Shown here piece by piece: positions 1-7,202 of a stretch of 7,802 nucleotides of DNA; position 1 is the stretch's first letter; every line of letters starts with the position of its first letter. Made by a program: the position numbers and the translations under genes. Below the pieces are notes generated by a model that was given only the letters and a program-made list of their open reading frames with translations, searched no databases and was not told the origin of the DNA. Where the stretch lies: positions 1-7,802 of the forward strand of contig JAHIPN010000272.1 in the NCBI GenBank assembly GCA_018894595.1, in the 5' to 3' direction. This stretch comes from a bacterium (lineage in GTDB: Bacteria > Atribacterota > JS1 > SB-45 > 34-128).

Positions 1-2
1 AG

Positions 3-41
3 GTTAGAACAGACTTTTTGCCAACGGGCGTTGTTGTATAG
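3..41 (+). CDS. C-terminal tail of an upstream gene (partial)
   Basis: This frame enters from the window edge and ends at TAG 39-41, giving a 12-residue tail, VRTDFLPTGVVV. It ends 16 bases before the ATG of the next gene, the spacing expected inside an operon. The frame of the next gene is also open back to the window start, so the assignment rests on spacing alone. The tail is too short for any function to be assigned. Confidence 0.3.
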   Translation, partial: VRTDFLPTGVVV

Positions 42-45
42 GGGC

Positions 46-50
46 AAGGA
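46..50 (+). promoter_or_regulatory. Shine-Dalgarno site deciding the first GT2 start
   Basis: AAGGA lies 7 bases before ATG 58. The upstream in-frame TTG at 31 has no comparable site in front of it, so the ATG at 58 is the preferred start. Confidence 0.65.
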
Positions 51-57
51 AATTTTT

Positions 58-1041
58 ATGAACAAATCCCACTGCTTCCAGAAAAAGTTCTTCACTATCT
101 CGGTAGTTATAATTACGTATAATAGAAGCAGGGCGTTAAAGGAATGTTTCGCTTCCCTTTCAGAGCAAGACTATCCAAAAGAACTATACGAAATAATAGT
201 CATAGATGATGGTAGCATTGATGAAACAGAGGAATTTATGAAGATGGTTTCTAGTAAAGGCCATATAAGATATTTAAAACAAGCGCATAAAGGTTGTGGT
301 TCTGCAAGAAACAGAGGAATAGAAATGGCCTCGAATGAGATAATAACATTTGTAGCAGATGATTATATTTTTAGAAAAGACTGGCTTTTATCTATAAATG
401 ATTTCTTTCAAAAAAACGATCGAGCCTTAGCGATGAGGTCAGTCATAAGGAATAAAAACAAAAACTTCGCTTCCCTTATCGATGAGTTTTATAATGACGT
501 AAGCATGAAGATAAAACTTTTCCTCTCAGATAATAGATCGAGTATTATAAAAGGAATATTTTACAACAGAGACGAGTGGTCAGGGAAAAGTTCTTTTTAT
601 TTAACTGCTTCAGGCTGCGCTGCTTATAGAGCTAGTGTCTTTTCAATGGTTGGATGTTTTGAAGAGCGACTTATGCACGGAGAGGATACTGAGATAAGTT
701 TGCGGCTTAGGGCGCATAAGATACCGATTTATTTAAATAATATCGTCATATTTCATAAGAAGCCCTTTAGTTTTCTAAAGCTGACCACGCAGTTTATTGA
801 CTATGGATACTGGATATCGGTTATGTGCAAAATAGGACGAGAATACAACATCTTTCGATTTACAGGCTTATCGGGCATAGTAAATATGTTTCTATATATA
901 ACTTTTTATCCTCTATGCAAAAGTATGTATGCCAAAAACATCCTTGATTTTATATTATTTGCTCCGTTTATATTTATTATAAACATATTGATTCTTCTGG
1001 GACTAGTAAGAGGTTTGTATTATAAAAACACAAAATTATGA
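58..1041 (+). CDS. Glycosyltransferase family 2 protein, membrane-anchored at the C-terminus
   Basis: This is a 327-residue inverting GT-A glycosyltransferase that would move a sugar from a nucleotide-sugar donor to a glycan or lipid-linked acceptor at the inner membrane. The start at ATG 58 is backed by AAGGA 7 bases upstream. The first strand is SVVIITYN (residues 15-22), the nucleotide-binding DDG is at 50-52, and the GSARNRG helix at 81-87. The metal-site segment reads FVADDY (98-103): the usual first Asp of the DDD-type motif is Ala, but D101 and D102 remain. The acceptor/base region is HGEDTE (207-212). Two hydrophobic stretches near the end, the second at about 297-320, suggest membrane anchoring. 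The stop overlaps a following ATG at 1038 (ATGA). The family is clear; donor and acceptor sugars are unknown. Confidence 0.92.
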   Translation: MNKSHCFQKKFFTISVVIITYNRSRALKECFASLSEQDYPKELYEIIVIDDGSIDETEEFMKMVSSKGHIRYLKQAHKGCGSARNRGIEMASNEIITFVADDYIFRKDWLLSINDFFQKNDRALAMRSVIRNKNKNFASLIDEFYNDVSMKIKLFLSDNRSSIIKGIFYNRDEWSGKSSFYLTASGCAAYRASVFSMVGCFEERLMHGEDTEISLRLRAHKIPIYLNNIVIFHKKPFSFLKLTTQFIDYGYWISVMCKIGREYNIFRFTGLSGIVNMFLYITFYPLCKSMYAKNILDFILFAPFIFIINILILLGLVRGLYYKNTKL

Positions 1042-1067
1042 AGTTATCAATTGTAATCATAGGATGA
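1038..1067 (+). pseudogene. Possible remnant of a second GT2 gene start
   Basis: ATG 1038 overlaps the previous stop in the ATGA arrangement typical of coupled genes. It encodes MKLSIVIIG and then hits TGA at 1065-1067. Those nine residues match the usual first beta-strand of family 2 glycosyltransferases. In another frame, just downstream, 1070-1096 reads KGIGETLKK, which resembles the helix that normally follows that strand (as in KNIxxTLKS). The simplest reading is a GT2 gene whose start survives but which was frameshifted and deleted. The match is short and rests on memory of the family. Confidence 0.35.
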
Positions 1068-1174
1068 GAAAGGGAATAGGAGAGACGTTAAAAAAATATA
1101 CTACTTTTATCTTAAGAGGTATAAAAATATTAAGGGAGGAAAAAGAGGTGAAGAAAAAATATGAACAATTTTAA
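1064..1174 (+). other. 36-codon open frame, probably a remnant or leader rather than a gene
   Basis: The frame opens at ATG 1064 and stops at TAA 1172-1174, overlapping the first 14 bases of the radical SAM gene. The product is Lys/Glu-rich and could form an amphipathic helix. ATG 1064 has no usable ribosome-binding site, but an internal GTG at 1148 is preceded by GGGAGGA at the ideal 7 bases. An 8-residue peptide, MKKKYEQF, could therefore be translated into the next gene's start. The 119-base spacer (1042-1160) also has a TATACT at 1097-1102, but no matching -35 box 17 bases before it. It may be a decayed gene, or a leader affecting translation of the radical SAM gene. Confidence 0.2.
1134..1150 (+). 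promoter_or_regulatory. Double Shine-Dalgarno region before the radical SAM gene
   Basis: Two purine-rich sites lie in series. GGGAGGA (1134-1140) is 20 bases from ATG 1161, too far for it, but 7 bases from GTG 1148. GAGGTG (1145-1150) is about 10 bases from ATG 1161 and is the likely site for the radical SAM gene. The GTG of the minor frame lies inside this second site, so ribosomes starting there would cover it. Confidence 0.5.
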
Positions 1175-2489
1175 AATATTACTGATAAATCCTTTAATGA
1201 CAAATGATTGTGAAACTCCTCTGGGATTATTATATATTGCGACAAAAATAAAAAGAGAAGGATTTAATGTAAAGATACTGGATCTGAGCTTCTCTCGAAA
1301 GATGCATTATTTTAGGAAAATATTATCCAGAGAAAAGCCTAATGTTATTGGCTTTACAGTTATGAGTACAACTTATCCAATTGTAAAAAAATTATCAGCT
1401 TATATTAAAGATAGATATAAAAATATAGTTATAATAGCAGGAGGGCCCCACCCGACCTTGTTTATTCAAGGGGTATTAGAAAATAAAAATATCGATATTG
1501 TTGTAGTAGGCGAAGGGGAGGAGAGTTTTAACAAAGTATTACGAAGTATAATAGATAACAAAATGTCTTTTGATAATATAAAAGGGATTGGATTTAAGCA
1601 CGAAGGCAAAATTATAATCAACAATCATGTTATGAGACCAGATTTAAATAACTCGGTTTTTCCAGATAGATCATTTCTTTTTTATGAAGATTATGCAAGA
1701 AGAATGGCAGGATATCAGATGTTCGGACATCGAACTTTAAATATTATTGCTTCAAGAGGATGTGCTTTTAATTGTTCTTTCTGTCAGCCAGTTATCAAAA
1801 AGATTTTTGGCAATAAAGTAAGATTAAGAGAATCAAATAATATAGTAGATGAAATTGAAGATATGGTAGATAGATACGACATTTCTGGAATATGGTTTTC
1901 CGATGATAACTTCACATATAATAAAGAGTGGATACATAATATATGTGATGAAACTATGAAAAGAAAGCTAAGAGTATTCTGGTCATGTAATAGTAGGGTA
2001 GATACTGTTGACGAGAATCTTATCAGACATATGTCAGAAGCAAATTGTATACAGTTAAGATACGGCCTTGAGTCAGGGTCTCAGCTTGTCCTGAATAAAT
2101 CAAAAAAGGGGATAAATATCGAACAGACAGAAAATGCCTTCTATTTAGCCAGAAAATATAGGATAAATACCTGGGCATATACGATGCTCGGAGGCCCTTA
2201 TGAAACAAACGAGACTTTTCAAGAAACTAAAAGACTCCTCAGAAAACTAAAACCCGTGCATATTCAGTTAACATATACTACGCCATTACCAGGGACTAAT
2301 TTAGAAAAAGAAATAGTAGCATGCAGTAATATTAAAAGGATCAGCCATAAATTGGAAGATATAAATTTGCATTCTAAATATATTTTAAATAATTCAGAAT
2401 TAAAAAGATGGAAAGTTTTTTTAATGAAAAAACAATTTCGATTGGAATTCCCTTTTTATAATAAAAAAAGAGCCATATTTAAAACGTAA
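1161..2489 (+). CDS. Cobalamin-binding radical SAM protein (B12-rSAM)
   Basis: This 442-residue protein has the two-domain layout of the cobalamin-dependent radical SAM superfamily. The N-terminal Rossmann-like B12-binding domain (about 1-135) shows ILLINP near the start, GGPHP at 94-98 and VVGEGEE at 115-121. No DxHxxG motif is visible, which is normal for B12-rSAM enzymes. The radical SAM barrel starts near 190 and carries the iron-sulfur motif CxxxCxxC as C201, C205 and C208. It is followed by WFSDDNF and YGLESGS segments. Members methylate unactivated carbon or phosphorus, or carry out ring or oxidative chemistry, using SAM and methylcobalamin. Sitting between glycosyltransferase genes and just before a methyltransferase, it may modify a sugar or lipid carrier, but the substrate cannot be read from the sequence. 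The next gene starts 16 bases downstream. Confidence 0.9.
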   Translation: MNNFKILLINPLMTNDCETPLGLLYIATKIKREGFNVKILDLSFSRKMHYFRKILSREKPNVIGFTVMSTTYPIVKKLSAYIKDRYKNIVIIAGGPHPTLFIQGVLENKNIDIVVVGEGEESFNKVLRSIIDNKMSFDNIKGIGFKHEGKIIINNHVMRPDLNNSVFPDRSFLFYEDYARRMAGYQMFGHRTLNIIASRGCAFNCSFCQPVIKKIFGNKVRLRESNNIVDEIEDMVDRYDISGIWFSDDNFTYNKEWIHNICDETMKRKLRVFWSCNSRVDTVDENLIRHMSEANCIQLRYGLESGSQLVLNKSKKGINIEQTENAFYLARKYRINTWAYTMLGGPYETNETFQETKRLLRKLKPVHIQLTYTTPLPGTNLEKEIVACSNIKRISHKLEDINLHSKYILNNSELKRWKVFLMKKQFRLEFPFYNKKRAIFKT

Positions 2490-2505
2490 TGCATTAGAGG
2501 TCAAT

Positions 2506-3405
2506 ATGGGCCTTGTTAGATATCCTGGAATTTTAAAATCTGATTTGGTGTTAGACGTTGGTTCTGGAAATTATCCGTATCCACGAGCCAATGTCGTATG
2601 CGATAAATATGAGAAAGATAATACTGAACGCGGGGGAAAATATTTGCCTGAAACAAAAGCTAAAATAAAGTTTTTAAAAAATAGAATATTTATTGTAGCA
2701 GAAGGAGAAAATTTGCCATTTAAGGACAAAAGTTTTGATTATGTGATTTGTTCACACGTTGTCGAACATAGTGAAAATCCAGATCGTGTTCTAGAAGAAT
2801 TGATGCGAGTAGCATCAAGGGGCTATATAGAAACTCCGTCTGAAATATTAGAAATGCTATTCGGATGGAGTTTTCATAAGTGGTATGTAAGATTAAAGAA
2901 TAATATGTTAGTGTTGAAGAGAAAGAAAACCTATAATAATCTAGGTAGTTTAATATCATATTTCTTAAAAGATTTTAATTTTGCGGCATTTTATATTCAA
3001 AATAAAGATTTATTTATTATTAGATATTATTGGAATAAAAAAATAAATTATAAAATAATAAACCAAAATGATAATTTAGATAGATGCGATAATGAATATA
3101 TAAATCTCTTGGTAAAAAAGCATTTTAAAAATAGGCCAAACAATATTTTTTCTTTTATAAAAAAATTTCCTGAGATTGTTTCATATTTTATAAATGATAG
3201 TATAAAATATAAAATTTTCAATTTAATTTATTATAGTGAGATTAAAAAGAAAAATTTTAATTTAGAAAAGATTTTAGCCTGTCCAAAATGTAAAAGTAGT
3301 GTAGTTTTAGATAAAGGAGCTATATGTGCCAATTGTAAACTGAAATATCCTATAAAAGATGGGATTATATATATGAAAATAAGTGATGGAGTAACTTTGA
3401 AATGA
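2506..3405 (+). CDS. SAM-dependent methyltransferase with C-terminal Trm112-like zinc ribbon
   Basis: This 299-residue protein begins at ATG 2506, preceded by TAGAGG (2495-2500). It opens with a class I methyltransferase fold: motif I is LDVGSG (16-21), an acidic residue D33 ends the second strand, and the motif 4 region is SHVVEH (83-88). YIETP (107-111) and FGWSFHKW (119-126) follow. These fit the Methyltransf_11 type seen in surface-glycan clusters. Residues of about 140-250 are very rich in Lys, Asn, Ile and Phe, and match nothing I recognise. The last 45 residues form a four-cysteine zinc ribbon (C259, C262, C274, C277) followed by YPIKDGIIYM, typical of Trm112-like domains. Trm112 proteins activate partner methyltransferases, so an in-built activator or a recognition domain is plausible. 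The methyl acceptor is unknown. The stop overlaps the next start by 4 bases. Confidence 0.85.
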   Translation: MGLVRYPGILKSDLVLDVGSGNYPYPRANVVCDKYEKDNTERGGKYLPETKAKIKFLKNRIFIVAEGENLPFKDKSFDYVICSHVVEHSENPDRVLEELMRVASRGYIETPSEILEMLFGWSFHKWYVRLKNNMLVLKRKKTYNNLGSLISYFLKDFNFAAFYIQNKDLFIIRYYWNKKINYKIINQNDNLDRCDNEYINLLVKKHFKNRPNNIFSFIKKFPEIVSYFINDSIKYKIFNLIYYSEIKKKNFNLEKILACPKCKSSVVLDKGAICANCKLKYPIKDGIIYMKISDGVTLK

Positions 3406-4577
3406 TGAGGGTATTATTCGTATCGCCTGAATTTCCTCCAAATATCTTGGGAGGAGTGGGTATATATAGCTATTACATAATAAAATATTTACTTCAAATT
3501 GGGAAAGATATGTCGATAGATGTTCTGACTCTTTCAGGAGAGACTGCAATCGGCAAAGATTTTGAAAATTTACCTCTTAGAGTTATAAAGTTAAGACGAA
3601 TCTTTTCGTATCATTTAAGAACTTTAGAGTTTTACATTAAAGCTACTTTTTTTATATATAAGAACAGAAATAAATATAACCTCATACATGATAACTATAA
3701 TATGACTATATCTTTTGGGATACCTGTAATATATACAGTCCATACAACAATGCTTCAAGAATCCTGGTATTATGAGTTTCTGAAGCACAATTGCCTGAGT
3801 TCAATCATAGGAAAAAGTTATTTTATATTTTTACATTGTTTAGAAATTATGGCATTTAAAAAGGCATCTAGTTTTATAGTTCCTTCAGAAGAATTAAAGG
3901 AACATCTTAAAGCATATTTTAGTGTTAAAAAAGATATATTTGTTATTAGACATGGTATAGATTCAAATCTTTTTAAACCAAAAGATGATATTTTAAAGAA
4001 AAGAAAATATAATATTGCATTTGTTGGAAGAGATGTATCCAGAAAAGGTCTCAAATATTTATTTAAGGCCTTAGAATTATTAGAAAACAGAGATTTAAAC
4101 ATAGCATTTTGTAGCGCTAATATCAAAAAGTCATTATTTTATATTAATAAGTCGAAACAAAATCCCAGGCATAAATTTTATTTAAAAGATTCAAATAGCT
4201 ATTTTTCGATGCCTTCTATATATTTAGATTCAGATATAGTAGTACTTCCTTCTTTGTATGAATCGTTTGGTTTCGTAGCCCTTGAAGCAATAGCTTGTAC
4301 AACTCCTGTAATTATTTCAAGAGTAGGGGGGCTTAAAGAAATAATAGAGAATCGCGTAGGTGGCATTTTTGTGCAGCCCAAAGACCCAGGAGAATTGGCC
4401 AGAACAATATCTTGCCTTTTAGATAGGCCAGATGAAAGGATAAGAATTGGTTTGTCTGGAAGAGAAAGAATTGTAAAAGATTTTAGTTGGCATAGTTCCG
4501 CAATGGAAACATATAATTTATATAGTTCAATATTCAATAAATACAAAAATCAAAATTACAAGACCAGGATTCTATGA
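3402..4577 (+). CDS. Glycosyltransferase family 4 protein (first of two)
   Basis: This is a 391-residue retaining GT-B glycosyltransferase, expected to act in the cytoplasm or at the inner membrane face. The N-terminal domain begins VLFVSPEFPP with the acceptor-side glycine loop GGVGIY at 17-22. The linker carries HGID at 184-187, and the C-terminal donor domain opens AFVGR at 206-210. The donor-site EX7E motif is ESFGFVALE, with E287 and E295, followed by SRVGG and a typical C-terminal helix. Length and motifs are complete, so it should be active. ATG 3402 overlaps the methyltransferase stop (ATGA), with GGAG at 3388-3391 ten bases upstream; an in-frame ATG at 3405 is the alternative start. 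The overlap suggests coupled translation. The sugar transferred is unknown. Confidence 0.93.
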   Translation: MMRVLFVSPEFPPNILGGVGIYSYYIIKYLLQIGKDMSIDVLTLSGETAIGKDFENLPLRVIKLRRIFSYHLRTLEFYIKATFFIYKNRNKYNLIHDNYNMTISFGIPVIYTVHTTMLQESWYYEFLKHNCLSSIIGKSYFIFLHCLEIMAFKKASSFIVPSEELKEHLKAYFSVKKDIFVIRHGIDSNLFKPKDDILKKRKYNIAFVGRDVSRKGLKYLFKALELLENRDLNIAFCSANIKKSLFYINKSKQNPRHKFYLKDSNSYFSMPSIYLDSDIVVLPSLYESFGFVALEAIACTTPVIISRVGGLKEIIENRVGGIFVQPKDPGELARTISCLLDRPDERIRIGLSGRERIVKDFSWHSSAMETYNLYSSIFNKYKNQNYKTRIL

Positions 4578-4584
4578 TAAAAGT

Positions 4585-4590
4585 GGAGTG
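4585..4590 (+). promoter_or_regulatory. Shine-Dalgarno site deciding the second GT4 start
   Basis: GGAGTG ends 9 bases before ATG 4600. A longer reading from GTG 4588 would place the start codon inside this site, leaving it without a ribosome-binding site of its own. ATG 4600 is therefore preferred; it also gives the canonical GT4 opening, MRIGMVAWSF. Confidence 0.6.
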
Positions 4591-4599
4591 AAATATTAT

Positions 4600-5796
4600 A
4601 TGAGAATCGGGATGGTAGCGTGGAGTTTTTATCCAAGAGTTGGCGGTAGCGTGACAACGGCAATGCAGCTTTCAGAGGCGCTTTTAGAAAAAGGCATTGA
4701 CGTAGATATTATAGCCCCTTTATTGAAAAGAGATATGTATAAAATAAAAGACTTAAATATAGATAATAGAATCAAAATACATTGGGTAATTAGTTCATTT
4801 GCAAAAAGCTATATTGATTTTTATTCAAGGTTTATATTCTTTCTTAAAATGATGGTTAAGATTAGAGTCCTTTCTGAGTATATAGATATTTATCATACTC
4901 AGGGTTTCGATATAGGGTTTCTAAGTGCAATAGTTGGCACACGAAAGCCTGTTATCGGCGTTTTTGGCGCAGATCCTTTGTTTGAAGCACTAAATTATAA
5001 AAAGAAAAGATGTATCGACTACTCTACTTTTCTAAAAAGTAGGGTTATTATATGCTTACAGAAAATAATGAGCATATTTATATCTATATTTTCGGAGAAG
5101 AAATTAATATTAGTGAGTCTTAATAGAAATTTAAATCGGATAATAAAAAAATATTGCACCGCCCCAATAGTGAATATACCCGTAGGCATAAATATTGGCC
5201 TATACTGTAGAAATAAAGCTGGAGAAGATACGCAAAAAGATATTATTTTAGTTGTCTCGAGGTTTATGCCATGGAAAGGTATAGATGTAGCCATAGATGT
5301 GTTCAAAGAAATAAAGAAATATAAAAGCGATGTTAAAATCATATGTATAGGAAATGGCCCTTTGGAAAAATATTATTTTATAAAATATAAAGAGACAGAA
5401 GGCATAACTTTTATAACAAGTTTAGACTATAAAAAGATAATAGAGTATTACAAAAAGGCCTTTGTTTTATTGGTTACAAGTCAATATGAAACATTTGGTA
5501 TAACTATTTTAGAAGCAATGGCTTCTGGTTTGCCTATAGTGGCATCTGATTTAACAGTATTCCATGATAGAATATGCAATAATTTAACAGGTTATTTGGT
5601 TAAAGATGGAAATGTAAATGATTTTTGTAATAGAATAATAGAGCTTATTGAAGACAAAAAAAGGAGAAGAGAAATAGTTGATAATGCGTTTGAAAAAGTT
5701 AAAGAATACGATATGAATAAGATAAGTAATGAGTATATAAAATTATATCATGAACTTCAAGGTAAAAGGCAAATAGGAAATAAGATTGCAACTTAA
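4600..5796 (+). CDS. Glycosyltransferase family 4 protein (second of two)
   Basis: This is a 398-residue retaining GT-B glycosyltransferase. The start at ATG 4600 is chosen over GTG 4588 because of GGAG placement and the usual family N-terminus. The N-terminal domain carries the loop PRVGGSV (12-18). The interdomain region has IPVGIN (193-198), and the donor domain opens VVSRFMPWKG (218-227). The EX7E motif is ETFGITILE, with E297 and E305, followed by AMASGLPIVASD. All expected parts are present. It is clearly diverged from the preceding GT4: the two share family motifs but little else by eye, so they probably form different linkages rather than being a recent duplication. It begins 22 bases after the previous stop and overlaps the next gene by 11 bases. 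Donor and acceptor are unknown. Confidence 0.92.
   Translation: MRIGMVAWSFYPRVGGSVTTAMQLSEALLEKGIDVDIIAPLLKRDMYKIKDLNIDNRIKIHWVISSFAKSYIDFYSRFIFFLKMMVKIRVLSEYIDIYHTQGFDIGFLSAIVGTRKPVIGVFGADPLFEALNYKKKRCIDYSTFLKSRVIICLQKIMSIFISIFSEKKLILVSLNRNLNRIIKKYCTAPIVNIPVGINIGLYCRNKAGEDTQKDIILVVSRFMPWKGIDVAIDVFKEIKKYKSDVKIICIGNGPLEKYYFIKYKETEGITFITSLDYKKIIEYYKKAFVLLVTSQYETFGITILEAMASGLPIVASDLTVFHDRICNNLTGYLVKDGNVNDFCNRIIELIEDKKRRREIVDNAFEKVKEYDMNKISNEYIKLYHELQGKRQIGNKIAT
5775..5778 (+). promoter_or_regulatory. Shine-Dalgarno site supporting a TTG start
   Basis: AGGA lies 7 bases before TTG 5786, inside the end of the preceding GT4 gene. The downstream in-frame ATGs at 5813, 5837 and 5840 have no purine-rich site in front of them. 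The non-ATG start is therefore the best supported one. Confidence 0.5.
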
Positions 5797-7189
5797 AAAA
5801 ACAGACTCAGTTATGATAGCAAAAAAACGCGACAAAATGATGATATTCATCGCATTATTTTTTTTAATGTTGTTTTTAAAACTGCCGATTCTAAACATGC
5901 CATATCATTGGGATGCTATGTGTCTTATGGGAGAAGTGCATAACGTAAAGGTCAATTATTTTATTCCGTTTTGTTGTTATCGCTTTCCTGTTCATCCAAT
6001 ATTTTTTGCCTGTGCGTGGTCTATCTTTGGTGATTCTTTATTGGTATCTCATTTGCTGAATATTTTTATTGCTTCAATTGGATTATATTTTACTTATCTA
6101 TTAGGAGGCCATTTATTTAGCAAAGAAACTGGCATTATTTCTGCCTTATTGTTGCTATTTTGTCCTTTATATTTTGCGCAAAGCGGTATTCTAAATTTTT
6201 CAATTCTTTTAACTACTTTGAATTTATCAAGTATATATTTTGCCTTAAAGAATAGAATAAAATGGTATCTACTTTCAGCATCTCTATTAATGCTAACTAA
6301 GGAGGTAGGCTTTTTAACAATCTTTGCTATATTGATATATCAATATTATGTTATGCATATCAAGAAAAAGGTCTCTATTCGCAAAGTATTTATTTACGGA
6401 ATACCTTTAATTGTATTGGTAATATGGAGAATGCTACCCGCCATACATCTTAGTCGTGCTTTTTATTATAGCCTTATAACCTTTGATTGGTTTATTATCA
6501 TGCAAACTTTAAAAAATCGTTTTTTGGAACTTTTTATCAATGATTTTCGATGGATATTAACATTTTTTATCGGGTTAGGATTTATTGCATATAGGAAAAA
6601 ATATAGAAAAGAACAAATTCTTTCCCTTGTTTTAGTTGGTATTATTTATTTTAGTTTTTTTGCCATAGTAAATAGACCACTTGTAAGATATTTAATGCCT
6701 GTTTATCCATTATTTTTTATTATGGGGGCCGCATCTATGGTGGAAATATTCCAAAATAAAAAATTATTTTTATATCTATCCGTCATAGTGCTATTGGGCC
6801 TGTCAGTAACTCAATATAATAAAAATAGAATTGTCGAATATAATGCTGGCTCAGGTGCTGTACTGGAGAGCAACATGGAATATCTGGATACAGTAATAAC
6901 TCATCAGCAAGCTGCCAAGTATATTGAAGAAAATTATCCCGATGCTACAGTATTAACTACATGGCCGCAGATTGATGAATTGAGTTATCCTCATCTTGGT
7001 TATGTAGAAAAGCCAATTAAGGTAGTAGAACCACCTGCTGATATATCTGCCATCGATTTGATTTATTATTCTCCTCAAAGTCACGAGCATCTCTTATTAT
7101 TAGAGAAAATTAAAGAACTTAATACGGTTCTAGTTAAGAGATTTGAAAGAAACAGTAAATATACGGAGGTACATAAAGTTATAAAATAG
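5786..7189 (+). CDS. GT-C membrane glycosyltransferase (ArnT/PMT-like, GT39/GT83 type)
   Basis: This 467-residue protein is mostly hydrophobic, with roughly ten membrane helices by eye up to about residue 343 and a soluble tail of some 123 residues. The first helix (about 18-37) leads into a loop with YHWDAM, where D43 sits at the usual place of the catalytic Asp of GT-C enzymes. HP at 70-71, WSIFGDS at 78-84 and TKE (K172, E173) are further hallmarks of the ArnT/PMT_2 group. These enzymes take a sugar from a polyprenyl-phosphate donor and add it to a lipid or protein on the outer face of the membrane. TTG 5786, with AGGA 7 bases upstream, is the preferred start; ATG 5813 is the alternative. 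It overlaps the preceding gene by 11 bases and is the last intact gene in the window. Confidence 0.85.
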   Translation: MQLKKTDSVMIAKKRDKMMIFIALFFLMLFLKLPILNMPYHWDAMCLMGEVHNVKVNYFIPFCCYRFPVHPIFFACAWSIFGDSLLVSHLLNIFIASIGLYFTYLLGGHLFSKETGIISALLLLFCPLYFAQSGILNFSILLTTLNLSSIYFALKNRIKWYLLSASLLMLTKEVGFLTIFAILIYQYYVMHIKKKVSIRKVFIYGIPLIVLVIWRMLPAIHLSRAFYYSLITFDWFIIMQTLKNRFLELFINDFRWILTFFIGLGFIAYRKKYRKEQILSLVLVGIIYFSFFAIVNRPLVRYLMPVYPLFFIMGAASMVEIFQNKKLFLYLSVIVLLGLSVTQYNKNRIVEYNAGSGAVLESNMEYLDTVITHQQAAKYIEENYPDATVLTTWPQIDELSYPHLGYVEKPIKVVEPPADISAIDLIYYSPQSHEHLLLLEKIKELNTVLVKRFERNSKYTEVHKVIK

Positions 7190-7202
7190 TATTTTGGATT
7201 GA

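Noticed and set aside
148..477. 12-base direct repeat TTCGCTTCCCTT at 148-159 and 466-477
   Set aside because: Both copies are in frame within the GT2 gene and encode Phe-Ala-Ser-Leu. With only two copies 318 bases apart and no flanking similarity, chance and codon use explain it.
1097..1102. TATACT as a -10 box for the radical SAM gene
   Set aside because: The hexamer 17 bases upstream is GAATAG, not like TTGACA, and such boxes are expected by chance in DNA this AT-rich.
2023..5342. Open frames of 61-115 codons on the minus strand (2023-2208, 2720-2959, 3307-3549, 3818-4126, 4199-4546, 5019-5342)
   Set aside because: Each lies wholly or almost wholly inside a plus-strand gene with clear family motifs, and none of their products shows a recognisable domain.
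6299..6306. Near-perfect Shine-Dalgarno match AAGGAGGT inside the GT-C gene
   Set aside because: It encodes the conserved Lys-Glu of the TKE motif, and no suitable start codon with a protein-like frame follows at the right distance.
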